Shown piece by piece: positions 7,243-14,919 of a stretch of 18,732 nucleotides of DNA. Position 1 is the stretch's first letter; each line of letters begins with the position of its first letter. The position numbers were made by a program, and so were the translations under genes. The DNA is from JBBQDZ01 sp038237515 (GTDB taxonomy: Bacteria > Actinomycetota > Thermoleophilia > Gaiellales > Gaiellaceae), in assembly GCA_038237515.1 (NCBI GenBank), contig JBBRYP010000074.1:1-18732 (forward strand), read 5' to 3'. A model generated the notes under the pieces. That model worked only from the letters and a program-made list of their open reading frames with translations. It did not search any database and had not been told where the DNA came from.

Positions 7243-8163
7243 ATGCTTCGCCTCGCTGTCGTCGTGCCGGCGACGAATGAGCCGGCCACCCTCCGCTCGT
7301 GCCTCCACGCGATCGATCGGGCCACCCCGCCTCCCGACGACGTCATCGTCGTCAACAGCCCGCGCCTGGCGTCCCCAGCCGCAGCACGGAACCGCGGAGC
7401 CGGGCAAGCCAAGGCCGACATCCTCGTGTTCGTCGACGCCGACGTCGAGGTGCACGCAGACGTCTTCGCGCGCATCCGGGCCAGGTTCGAGGAAGATCAG
7501 GAGCTAGACGCGGTCTTCGGCTCCTACGACGACGATCCCGCGGCGCCGGGCGCCGTGTCGGCTTTCCGGAACCTGCTCCACCATCACGTTCACCAGGTCT
7601 CGCCAGGCCCTGCCGGAACCTTCTGGGCCGGGCTCGGCGCGATTCGCCGCGGCTCCTTCGAAGACGCCGGCGGCTTCGTCGAGCACCCGATCGAGGACAT
7701 CGAGCTGGGAATGCGTCTCGCGCGCGCGGGTGCCCGTATCGTCCTCGACCCGGAGATCCAGGGGAAGCACCTGAAGCACTGGACGCTTCCGGGGATGGTG
7801 CGCACAGATTTCGCGATCCGAGGCGTCCCGTGGGTGGGCCTCCTGCTGCACCACCGGTCGGCCGCTTCTCAGCTCAATCTCGGCTGGCGCCATCGGCTAA
7901 GTGCGGCAGCTGCGCTGGGGTTGGCCGTGTCGATCGCCAGGCGCCGTCGGCTGGCGGCGTCGGGCTCGCTCGCAGCGCTCGTCGCGCTCAACCTCTCGTT
8001 CTATGCACTGCTCCTGCGGCGGCGCGGACCGATGGAGGCGTGTGCCGGTGTCGGACTGCACGCGATCCACCACCTCACCGGCGTCGCAGCGCTGCCGGTC
8101 GGGATCCTGTCCCACCTCAGGAAGCGGAGCAGGTCGGGCCGCGATGAGCCGCTCGGACGTTGA
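7243..8163 (+). CDS. GT2 family glycosyltransferase with C-terminal membrane segments
   Basis: This gene encodes 306 residues. The N-terminus is a GT-A nucleotide-binding fold (LRLAVVVPATNEPATLRSCL), with the metal-binding DAD at 65-67 (LVFVDADVEV) and the acceptor/base region HPIEDIELGMRLARAG at 148-163, typical of family 2 enzymes. Two or three hydrophobic segments (about 217-231, 238-258 and 268-290) should hold it on the cytoplasmic face of the membrane, consistent with a lipid-linked or membrane acceptor. The donor sugar cannot be read from sequence. ATG 7243 was chosen because the VVVPATNE strand starts directly after it; the open frame to 7141 adds an arginine-rich, unconserved-looking extension. 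It overlaps the next gene by 20 nt, so the two are probably cotranscribed and coupled. Confidence 0.9.
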   Translation: MLRLAVVVPATNEPATLRSCLHAIDRATPPPDDVIVVNSPRLASPAAARNRGAGQAKADILVFVDADVEVHADVFARIRARFEEDQELDAVFGSYDDDPAAPGAVSAFRNLLHHHVHQVSPGPAGTFWAGLGAIRRGSFEDAGGFVEHPIEDIELGMRLARAGARIVLDPEIQGKHLKHWTLPGMVRTDFAIRGVPWVGLLLHHRSAASQLNLGWRHRLSAAAALGLAVSIARRRRLAASGSLAALVALNLSFYALLLRRRGPMEACAGVGLHAIHHLTGVAALPVGILSHLRKRSRSGRDEPLGR

Positions 8164-8917
8164 CGCGGTGCGCATCCACTGCTTCTCGACGGGCGTTGTC
8201 CGCCCAAAGGCCGGCGAGCGAGGCATCCGCCGCTACTTCCGCGACGACTGGGCGCAGGCAGCGCTTCCGGTCAACGTCTTCGTCGTCGAGCATCCGGGAG
8301 GCATCTGCCTCTTCGACACCGGGCAGACCGCTCGCGCCGCCATCCGCGGCTACTTCCCCTGGTGGGGCCCGTTCTTCCGGCTCTCGCGCTTCGAGCTCGA
8401 CGCGTCCGTGGAGGCCGCTCCCCAGCTCGCGCGTCTCGGCTTCGAACCTCCGCGCGTTCGCTGGGTCGTCCTCTCGCACCTGCACACCGATCATGCCGGC
8501 GGGCTCGACGCCTTTGCCGACGCCGAGATCCTCGTCTCGCGGATCGAGTGGGAACGCGCCAACGGGTTTCGCGGTCGCGTTCGCGGCTACCTGCCGCAAT
8601 ACTGGCCGGATGGAATCGAGCCGCGGCTCGTCGACTTCTCAGGCCCGGGCCTAGGGCCCTTCGCCGGCTCGCACGACCTCGCGGGCGACGGACGGCTCCT
8701 GCTCGTCTCGACGCCGGGGCATACGCCCGGCCACATGTCTCTGCTCGCCCGGGACGCAGAGCACTCGTACCTCCTGGGCGGCGACATCGTCCACAGCGCG
8801 GACGAGCTCGAACGGCATCACCCGGAGCTCGACGCGTACTGTCGCCGCGAGGGGATCGTCTTCCTCGCGACCCACGATCCGCGTGCGCCAGAGCTTGCAA
8901 CCAACGGAGGTGCCTAG
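8144..8917 (+). CDS. Metallo-beta-lactamase-fold hydrolase, AHL-lactonase-like
   Basis: This gene encodes 257 residues. It carries the complete dinuclear-zinc set of the fold: HLHTDH at 112-117, GHTPGH at 192-197, the bridging Asp in GGD (D214) and a final His in ATHDP (H244). The N-terminal layout (VNVFVVEHPGGICLFDTG) and the spacing to HLHTDHAGG resemble the N-acyl-homoserine lactonase-like subgroup rather than glyoxalase II or RNase J. Known relatives open lactone or other ester-type rings; the substrate here is unknown. The gene begins inside the GT2 gene and ends directly before the oxidoreductase ATG, so it belongs to that three-gene unit. Its context suggests a role in sugar or lactone metabolism as plausibly as in signal degradation. 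Confidence 0.88.
   Translation: MSRSDVDAVRIHCFSTGVVRPKAGERGIRRYFRDDWAQAALPVNVFVVEHPGGICLFDTGQTARAAIRGYFPWWGPFFRLSRFELDASVEAAPQLARLGFEPPRVRWVVLSHLHTDHAGGLDAFADAEILVSRIEWERANGFRGRVRGYLPQYWPDGIEPRLVDFSGPGLGPFAGSHDLAGDGRLLLVSTPGHTPGHMSLLARDAEHSYLLGGDIVHSADELERHHPELDAYCRREGIVFLATHDPRAPELATNGGA
8906..8910 (+). promoter_or_regulatory. Ribosome binding site of the Gfo/Idh/MocA gene
   Basis: GGAGG lies inside the end of the lactonase-like gene, 7 nt before ATG 8918, and confirms that start. Confidence 0.6.
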
Positions 8918-10000
8918 ATGAGAGTCGGCTTCGTCGGCCTGGGCCGCGTCGCGCGCATGTTCCACATACCGGCGCTGAAGCGCGTGCCGGGGGCGGTCGT
9001 CGTCGGGGGCTGGGACGCGCTGCCCGAGCAGCGTGCCTCGTGGGAGGCCGAGACGGGGCTCGCGGCGCACGCGAGCCTCGAAGCGCTGCTCGCGGCCGCG
9101 CCGGAGGTCGTCGTGGTCGCGACTCCCCCCCCCTTCCATGCCGAGCAGTGCATCTGGGCGCTCGAGAACGGGCTGCACGTGATCTGCGAGAAGCCCTTCG
9201 TACCCACGGTGGCCGAGGCCGAAGCCGTTCTCGCCGCCGCCACCGCTGCAGGTCGAGGGGTTTCGGTCAACCACCAGTTCCGCGAGAAGGCGATCTTCGC
9301 CACGATCAGGGAGCGGATCGGGAGCGAGGAGTTCGGCCGGCTCGCGTTCTGCCAGGTGTGGCAGCTGATGGAGCTCGCGCCGTGGGACGAGCCCACCCCC
9401 TGGCGCGCCGGAATGGCCGATCGAGTGCTGTTCGAGGGAGGCGTCCATCTCGTGGACCTCCTCCTGGGGTTCTTCGGCGAGCTGCCGGAGGCCGTGACAG
9501 CGCGGCGATCGGCGGGCTTCCACGAGCAGCGGGACGCCGATCCGATCCACCTCGCGATCCTGGAGTTCTCGGGCGGGCGGCTCGGCCAGATCATCATCGA
9601 CCGGTTGTGTCCGGCCGCGACGCGCTACCTCGAGGTGCGCGCCGACTGCGAACGGGCGTCCCTGCGTGCGTCGCTCGGCGGACGCGCGCTCGTCCGCATC
9701 GGCGCCAAGCGTGCGGAGGCACCCGGCGTGCGCGTGGAGTACGGCGTCGGGGGCCTCGCCTGGGCCGAGCAGGGCCTCAAGCGTCGCGTGCTCGCCCGCA
9801 GCCCGGCCAACGCAGGCGTCGCCGCGACCGCTGAGCTGACACGGAAGGTGTTCGCGGCCTTCGCCGAGGGACGCGAGCCGCCCTCGAGCGCCCGAGAGGC
9901 ACGGGACGTGATTGCGGTGATCGAGGCGGCGTATCACTCCGCGCAGACGGGGGAGCGAGCGCGGGTCACCCCTGCCGGCGAGCCTGTGGCGTCGAACTAG
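8918..10000 (+). CDS. Gfo/Idh/MocA family oxidoreductase
   Basis: This gene encodes 360 residues, the usual length for the family. The N-terminal Rossmann fold starts with GFVGLGRVARMFHIPAL (residues 4-20). VVVATPPPFH (65-74) and the family-defining EKP (91-93) follow, with the catalytic lysine at 92. The C-terminal domain has VNHQFREK (118-125) and GGVHLVDLLLG (174-184), whose His/Asp positions usually line the active site. Members oxidise or reduce sugars, sugar nucleotides or inositols with NAD(P). The neighbouring glycosyltransferases suggest a nucleotide-sugar or sugar substrate. ATG 8918 abuts the preceding TAG, and GGAGG at 8906-8910 sits 7 nt upstream. The ATPPPF stretch is encoded by nine consecutive C residues (9125-9133). 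The stop lies 10 nt from the stop of the convergent methyltransferase. Confidence 0.92.
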   Translation: MRVGFVGLGRVARMFHIPALKRVPGAVVVGGWDALPEQRASWEAETGLAAHASLEALLAAAPEVVVVATPPPFHAEQCIWALENGLHVICEKPFVPTVAEAEAVLAAATAAGRGVSVNHQFREKAIFATIRERIGSEEFGRLAFCQVWQLMELAPWDEPTPWRAGMADRVLFEGGVHLVDLLLGFFGELPEAVTARRSAGFHEQRDADPIHLAILEFSGGRLGQIIIDRLCPAATRYLEVRADCERASLRASLGGRALVRIGAKRAEAPGVRVEYGVGGLAWAEQGLKRRVLARSPANAGVAATAELTRKVFAAFAEGREPPSSAREARDVIAVIEAAYHSAQTGERARVTPAGEPVASN

Positions 10001-10010
10001 CGGCCCCGGC

Positions 10011-10778
10011 TCACGCGGGAACCGCGAGCGCGAACAGCGTGTGCCCGGAGGGCAGGCTCCGACCGGGTTCCCGGAGCCAGCGGGCCTCACTCCGCAGCAG
10101 GCGCAGACCGACGTCGGCCTTCAGGCCGGCAGGCACCTCGAGCGGGATCCCGTGGCGTTCGTCGGTCGGGGCGTGCGGAGTCCGTCCGGTGGCGACGGCC
10201 CAGCCTGACAGCACCGTGTTCGCATAGGTCAGGCGCTCGCATCGCAGGCCCGCGCTCTCGAGCGCGGCGCGGAGCGTGCGCCGGTCGTAGGCGCGCCAGT
10301 CGCCGCGCTCGCGCCGCAGCTGGCGCGCGCCGTTCGTGCGGAGCAGGAGCGCCCCCCCGGGCGCGAGAACGCGCCGGAGCTCCCGGAGCGACCGGTCGAC
10401 CTCGCGCTCCTCCACGTGCTGGAGCACGTCGTTCGTTACGGCCAGGTCGAACGACCCGTCCTCGAACGGGAGCGCACGGAGCGGGGCGACGTGGAGGTCG
10501 GCCTCCGGCACCCTCTCGCGCGCAAGCTCGATCGCCGCCGCGCCGATATCGATCCCGGCGGCGCTGTCCAAGCCACCTTCGTCGAGCAGCCAGCGCAGGG
10601 TGCCGCCGGTCCCGCAGCCCGCGTCGAGCACCCGCCCGCTGCGGCCGAGCCGGGGGCCCAGGAGCGCGCGGGAGATCTCGCGCATGCCGCGATACCACCA
10701 GTGGCGCTGCTCCGCGTCGAAGATACGGAGGTAGTAGTCGGCGGGGACGCCAGGGGCAAGGAGCGCGTCGGTCGCCAC
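10011..10778 (-). CDS. Class I SAM-dependent methyltransferase
   Basis: This gene encodes 255 residues. The SAM-binding motif I is VLDAGCGTGGTL (50-61), followed by the acidic GIDIG (75-79) and FDLAVTNDVLQHVEE (110-124), then a LRRVLAPGGALLLRTNG strand typical of Methyltransf_11-type enzymes. The N-terminal EQRHWWYRGMREI stretch is seen in methyltransferases encoded near glycan or polyprenol genes. The acceptor is unknown; a sugar hydroxyl or carboxylate is a reasonable guess from context. It is the only minus-strand gene within the glycan region, convergent with the oxidoreductase and divergent from the epimerase operon. The start is GTG 10778. No ribosome site is visible, but a TACGAT box ends 7 nt upstream, which fits a leaderless transcript. 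Confidence 0.9.
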   Translation of the reverse strand: MATDALLAPGVPADYYLRIFDAEQRHWWYRGMREISRALLGPRLGRSGRVLDAGCGTGGTLRWLLDEGGLDSAAGIDIGAAAIELARERVPEADLHVAPLRALPFEDGSFDLAVTNDVLQHVEEREVDRSLRELRRVLAPGGALLLRTNGARQLRRERGDWRAYDRRTLRAALESAGLRCERLTYANTVLSGWAVATGRTPHAPTDERHGIPLEVPAGLKADVGLRLLRSEARWLREPGRSLPSGHTLFALAVPA

Positions 10779-10785
10779 ACGTCGA

Positions 10786-10791
10786 ATCGTA
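10786..10791 (-). promoter_or_regulatory. Possible -10 box giving a leaderless methyltransferase mRNA
   Basis: The minus strand reads TACGAT, then 7 nt, then GTG 10778. This is the TANNNT-to-start spacing of leaderless genes, and no Shine-Dalgarno is present. A weak CCGACG lies 18 nt further upstream. Confidence 0.35.
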
Positions 10792-10821
10792 GGTCGCGAT
10801 CGGGCGGCCGTCGGCCTGTCC

Positions 10822-10880
10822 TTCCGGTTAGTCCTCTGGGACGGAACTAGTCTGGATTATGTTCGTGCGCGCCAGATAAT
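10822..10880 (+). promoter_or_regulatory. AT-richer putative promoter of the epimerase-flippase operon
   Basis: GATAAT at 10875-10880 is five of six bases from TATAAT and sits in an unusually AT-rich patch for this genome, with the first start codon 53 nt downstream. The -35 match (near 10852-10857) is poor, so activator dependence is possible. An imperfect inverted repeat (TTCC...GTCC/GGAC...GGAA, 10822-10846) lies just upstream and could be an operator. Confidence 0.35.
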
Positions 10881-10922
10881 TGATTGGAAGGTGGCGGCGT
10901 CGCACTGGCGGGCTGCGGACTG

Positions 10923-10930
10923 AAGGGGAG
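10923..10930 (+). promoter_or_regulatory. Ribosome binding site of the epimerase gene
   Basis: AAGGGGAG ends 3 nt before ATG 10934; the AAGGGG core is 5 nt away. It favours this start over upstream in-frame codons. Confidence 0.5.
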
Positions 10931-10933
10931 AAG

Positions 10934-11995
10934 ATGATCGATGCGAACGGTAAGAGGATCGACGAGTGGCGCGAGACGAAGGTTCTCGTCACGGGCGGGG
11001 CGTCCTTCATCGGCAGCCACCTCGTCGACCGGCTCGTTGCCGCAGGCGCGCGCGTCCGAGTTGCCGACGACCTTTCGAGCGGGACGCTCGCGAATCTCGA
11101 CGAGAGCATCGACAGAGTCGAGTTCAAGCTCGGCGATCTGCGTGACCGCGAGTTTGCGAAGGAGGCGCTAGCAAAGCAGGAGGTCGTCTTTCACCTCGCC
11201 GCCGCACACGGTGGGCGAGGCTTCATCGACACGCACCCCGCCGACTGCGCTTCGAATCTCGTCCTCGACGGCACGGTATTCGACGAATGTCTCCGCGCCG
11301 GCGTCGACCGGGTGTGCTTCGCGAGCTCCGCCTGCGTCTATCCGGTCGAGCTTCAGGAGCGGCCGATCGACGGGAAGACGATCCTTCTTCGCGAGGAGTG
11401 GGCGGACCCGTTCGTGGCAGGTGCCGCGGCTGCCGACGGCGAGTATGGCTGGGCGAAGCTCATGGGCGAGATGTCGCTCAAGGCTTACTGGAAGCAGCAC
11501 GGGCTCAAGTCGGTTTGCTGCCGCCTCTTCACCGCCTACGGCGAGCGCGAGAACGAGACGCACGCGGTGATCGCGCTCATCGCCAAGGCGTTCGTCGAGA
11601 TGGAGCCGTACGAGATCTGGGGCGACGGCCAGCAGGATCGAAACTTCACGTACGTCGGCGACATCGTGGAGGGAATGATGCGTGCCGCGCACGCGATCGA
11701 GGATGCGTCGGCGGTGAACCTCGGCACGGCCGAGCATGTCAAGATCATCGACGCCGCGCGAGGGATTTTCGCGGAGACCGGCTTCACACCCTCCGAGATC
11801 GCGTTCGACACCACGAAACCTGTGGGTGTCTTCAGCCGTGCCGCCGATCTGACGCGGTCGCGGGCGCTACTGGCAGGATGGGAGCCCAGAACGACCTTCG
11901 AACAGGGGATCGGACCCACGGTGCGCTGGTACTACGAGAACCGGGATCGCGACGAGGTTGCCGCGAAGCTAGGCCTTCTGCTCAGCGAGCGATGA
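10934..11995 (+). CDS. NAD-dependent extended-SDR nucleotide-sugar epimerase/dehydratase, GDP-mannose 3,5-epimerase-like
   Basis: This gene encodes 353 residues. The Rossmann motif is VTGGASFIGSHL (19-30), and the catalytic YxxxK is YGWAK (171-175) with the serine pair in SSACVYP (131-137). Several segments resemble plant GDP-mannose 3,5-epimerase: HLAAAHGGRGFI, SSACVYP and EIWGDGQQDRNFTYV. The Cys in SSAC corresponds to that enzyme's catalytic cysteine, but the lysine partner appears replaced by His210 in my manual alignment, so the exact reaction is open (4-epimerase and other SDR activities are possible). It should act in the cytosol to make a sugar nucleotide for the downstream transferases. 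The start has an AAGGGGAG site just upstream. The stop overlaps the next ATG by four bases (ATGA). Confidence 0.9.
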   Translation: MIDANGKRIDEWRETKVLVTGGASFIGSHLVDRLVAAGARVRVADDLSSGTLANLDESIDRVEFKLGDLRDREFAKEALAKQEVVFHLAAAHGGRGFIDTHPADCASNLVLDGTVFDECLRAGVDRVCFASSACVYPVELQERPIDGKTILLREEWADPFVAGAAAADGEYGWAKLMGEMSLKAYWKQHGLKSVCCRLFTAYGERENETHAVIALIAKAFVEMEPYEIWGDGQQDRNFTYVGDIVEGMMRAAHAIEDASAVNLGTAEHVKIIDAARGIFAETGFTPSEIAFDTTKPVGVFSRAADLTRSRALLAGWEPRTTFEQGIGPTVRWYYENRDRDEVAAKLGLLLSER

Positions 11996-13029
11996 GTCCG
12001 GCGACGGCCCGCGGGCCTCTCGTCTCCATTGTCGTGCCGGTCTTCAACGGTGGCGGCCAGCTCGTCGAGAGCCTCGACTCGATCCTCGGGCAGACATACC
12101 CCCGGATCGAGGTGATCGTCCTCGACGACGGGTCGACCGACGCGACGCCCGAGATCATCGCTTCCTACGGGGATCGCGTGCGGTCGTTGCGCCAACCGGT
12201 CACGCGCGGTATCTACGGCAACGCGAACGACGGGATCGCGCTCGCCACCGGCGACCTGATCGGGGTCTTCCACGCCGACGACGTCTATCTGCCGGAGATG
12301 GTCGAGCGCGAGGTCGCGTGGCTGGAACAGCATCCGCGGGCCGGCGCCGTCTTCTGCAGCGTCGTCTTCTTCGACAACGAGGGGCGGCAGTTCGGGCGCT
12401 ACGAGCTTCCTCCGGAGGTGCGCGGCCGCCGGCCGCTCGACTACGGCGCGGTGGTGAACGCGCTGCTCACGTGGAAGAACGCCTTTCTGGCGTGCCCCAC
12501 TGCCCTCGTTCGGTCCACCGTCTACAAGGAGCTCGGCGTGTACCGCCAGGACGAGTTCAAGAACACCTCGGACCTCGAGATGTGGTTGAGGATCGCCAGG
12601 TCGTATCCGCTGGGAGTCCTCGACGAGCCCCTGCTCCGCTACCGGCGCGGGCACGGAAGCTCCTCCGAGAACTACCACCGCCTCCGTACCGATCAGGAGC
12701 GCTTCTTCCGGATCATGGATCTCGAGCTCGAGCGAGGCGCCCTGGCCGTGGCAACTCCGCGAGCCCTCCGCGACTACGAGGCGCACCGGGCGGAGGACAC
12801 CGTGATGCGATCGGTCAACCACTACATCCTCGGCCGGCGGAACGAGGCGCTGGAGGTGCTTGGAGAGACAAGGCTTCGACGCCTCGCCGGGAGCCGGCGA
12901 ATTCAGAGGAGCCGCATGCTCCTTCTCGCGACCGCGCTCCACGCGGTTCTTCGGCTTCCTCGCAGCGGGACACTGGCGCGGCTCTTCGAGCGTCGCTGGC
13001 ACGGGCAGCCGACGCCGGCAGGGCGCTGA
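11992..13029 (+). CDS. GT2 family glycosyltransferase
   Basis: This gene encodes 345 residues. It has a classical family 2 GT-A domain: VSIVVPVFNGGGQLVESLDS at the N-terminus, VIVLDDGSTD (41-50) for nucleotide binding, the metal-site FHADD (93-97), and NTSDLEMWLRIA (191-202) containing the probable catalytic base. A basic and hydrophobic C-terminal tail (about 300-345, MLLLATALHAVLRL) may associate with the membrane. It probably adds one sugar to the lipid-linked repeat unit; donor and linkage cannot be inferred. It starts within the epimerase stop (ATGA) and its own TGA overlaps the next ATG (TGATG), indicating translational coupling. Confidence 0.92.
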   Translation: MSPATARGPLVSIVVPVFNGGGQLVESLDSILGQTYPRIEVIVLDDGSTDATPEIIASYGDRVRSLRQPVTRGIYGNANDGIALATGDLIGVFHADDVYLPEMVEREVAWLEQHPRAGAVFCSVVFFDNEGRQFGRYELPPEVRGRRPLDYGAVVNALLTWKNAFLACPTALVRSTVYKELGVYRQDEFKNTSDLEMWLRIARSYPLGVLDEPLLRYRRGHGSSSENYHRLRTDQERFFRIMDLELERGALAVATPRALRDYEAHRAEDTVMRSVNHYILGRRNEALEVLGETRLRRLAGSRRIQRSRMLLLATALHAVLRLPRSGTLARLFERRWHGQPTPAGR

Positions 13030-14885
13030 TGTGCGGGATCGTGGGAGCGATCGCGCGCGAGCGCGTCGACGAGCGGCTGATCGAGCGGATGCGCGACCGG
13101 CTCGTCCACCGCGGCCCGGATGCGGCCGGGGTCTGGTCCTCGCTGGACGGGCGTGTCTGCCTCGGTCACCGGCGACTCTCGATCGTCGATCTGAGCGCGG
13201 CTGCGAACGGGCCCTTCCGATCCCGCGACGGCCGCTTCGTCGTGACCTTCAACGGCGAGATCTACAACTTCCGTGCTCTCCGACGGGAGCTGACTGTCGA
13301 AGGTGCCGTCTTCCACACGAGCTCCGACACCGAGGTCCTCGTCGAGGCCTACCGTCGGTGGGGCGCGAGCTGCCTCGAGCGCCTCTCGGGGATGTTCGCC
13401 TTCGCCCTCTGGGACGATGAGTCGAGCACGCTGTTCTGCGCGCGCGACCGGGCCGGCGAGAAGCCCTTCTACTACGCCTCCACCGCGAGCTCGTTCGTCT
13501 TCGGCTCGGAGCTGAAGGCGCTCCTTCCCTGGCCGTCCTTCCAGCGCGAGCTCGACCACACGGCGCTTGCCGACTTCCTGGTGTTCGGCTTTGTACCTGA
13601 TCCCAAGAGCATCTGGAAGGGAGCGCGCAAGCTTCCGCCCGGTCACAGCATCACCGTCGAGCTCGGCGACCGGGGGCCGCGCGCACAGGAGCCGGTCGAA
13701 TGGTGGGACTGGGAGCTCGAGCCGAACCACGAGGAAGCGTGGGAGGAGCAGATTCGGGACACGCTGACGAGGGCCGCGGTCGAGATGTCGTATGCGGACG
13801 TGCCGGTCGGGGCGTTCCTCAGCGGCGGCGTCGACTCGTCGTCCGTCACGGCCGCGCTGGCGCGCGCCGGGCAACCGGTGCATGCGTACACGATCGGCTT
13901 CGAGGAGGCGGGGTTCGACGAGCGGCCGTACGCCAGGGAGATCGCCGAGCTCACGGGAACGCCGCACACGGAGCGGATGGTGCGCGCAGACGACGTGGAG
14001 GCCGTCTTCCGCGACACGGTCCTCTGGCACTACGACGAGCCCTTCAACGACTACTCGTACCTCCCGACCTACTACGTCTGCCGCGAGGCACGCCAGGAGA
14101 TCACGGTCGCGCTCTCCGGCGACGGCGGGGATGAGCTTTTCGCGGGGTACGGGAAGTACACGCGGCTCGCGCGGCGGCAGGCGATCGAGCGCGCGCTGAC
14201 GCCGCCCATCACGCAGCTCGTGGCGAGCGGCGCGCACGCCGTGGCTGCGCTTCGTGAGCACGTCGCCCCGTACCGGCTCGACGCTGCGGCGATGGTGCGA
14301 TCGACGCTCGTCAGCGCCCACGCGCCCAAGGCACTCCGCCGGGCTGCGCGAGGGGATCTGGCGGAGACGCTCGCCGCCTACGACCCGATGGACGCCGTCG
14401 CGCCGCACCTCGCGAAGGCACCGCCTTCCGAGGTGGGCCTCGTGAACGCGATGCGGTACGTCGATCTCAAGCTCACGCTCGCCGGCGGGATCCTCGTGAA
14501 GGTCGACCGCGCGAGTATGGCCGTCTCGCTCGAAGTTCGGCCGGTGTACCTCCACCGCGACCTACTCGCCCTCGCCGGACGCGTGCCGCCTGCCCTGCTC
14601 GCTGACCGGCGAGAGCCGAAGAAGCTCCTGCGCTCGGCACTGCGAAGCTGGCTCCCAGGATCGGTGCTCGACCGGCCGAAGACAGGCTTTGCGATGCCGC
14701 TCGGACGCTGGCTCCGCAACGACCTCAAGGAGCTCGCGAGGGTAGGTGACGGCCCGCTGGGCGAGCTGCTCGACCCGTCCTACGTGCGCGGCATCGCCCG
14801 GGCGCACCAGGGCGGCGAGGGCGATCATGCTGCGGGGTTGCACAGCCTCATCTTCCTCGAGCACTGGCTGGGCAAATGGTCGTGA
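13029..14885 (+). CDS. asnB: Asparagine synthase (glutamine-hydrolysing) family amidotransferase
   Basis: This gene encodes 618 residues, normal for AsnB. The initiator is followed by the class II glutaminase nucleophile Cys2 (MCGIVGAI); RLSIVDLS (49-56), FNGEIYN (74-80) and SSD (98-100) complete the glutaminase domain. The synthetase domain has the ATP pyrophosphatase loop LSGGVDSSS (264-272) and ALSGDGGDELFAGY (361-374). The usual EVRVPFLD-type motif reads EVRPVYLHRD (502-511), a clear departure. In glycan loci, AsnB paralogues are known or proposed to transfer ammonia from glutamine to carboxylates of uronic acids; that role fits here better than housekeeping asparagine synthesis, but this is inferred from context. 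It is coupled to the preceding GT2 gene by a one-base stop/start overlap and followed by a 34-nt gap. Confidence 0.93.
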   Translation: MCGIVGAIARERVDERLIERMRDRLVHRGPDAAGVWSSLDGRVCLGHRRLSIVDLSAAANGPFRSRDGRFVVTFNGEIYNFRALRRELTVEGAVFHTSSDTEVLVEAYRRWGASCLERLSGMFAFALWDDESSTLFCARDRAGEKPFYYASTASSFVFGSELKALLPWPSFQRELDHTALADFLVFGFVPDPKSIWKGARKLPPGHSITVELGDRGPRAQEPVEWWDWELEPNHEEAWEEQIRDTLTRAAVEMSYADVPVGAFLSGGVDSSSVTAALARAGQPVHAYTIGFEEAGFDERPYAREIAELTGTPHTERMVRADDVEAVFRDTVLWHYDEPFNDYSYLPTYYVCREARQEITVALSGDGGDELFAGYGKYTRLARRQAIERALTPPITQLVASGAHAVAALREHVAPYRLDAAAMVRSTLVSAHAPKALRRAARGDLAETLAAYDPMDAVAPHLAKAPPSEVGLVNAMRYVDLKLTLAGGILVKVDRASMAVSLEVRPVYLHRDLLALAGRVPPALLADRREPKKLLRSALRSWLPGSVLDRPKTGFAMPLGRWLRNDLKELARVGDGPLGELLDPSYVRGIARAHQGGEGDHAAGLHSLIFLEHWLGKWS

Positions 14886-14919
14886 CGAGCTGGTACGCCC
14901 GGCGTACGTCCCCGAGCGC

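Noticed and set aside
12903..14555. 550-codon antisense open frame across the asparagine synthase gene
   Set aside because: Arg/Asp-rich low-complexity translation with no motif; antisense frames stay open by GC bias opposite strongly coding sequence.
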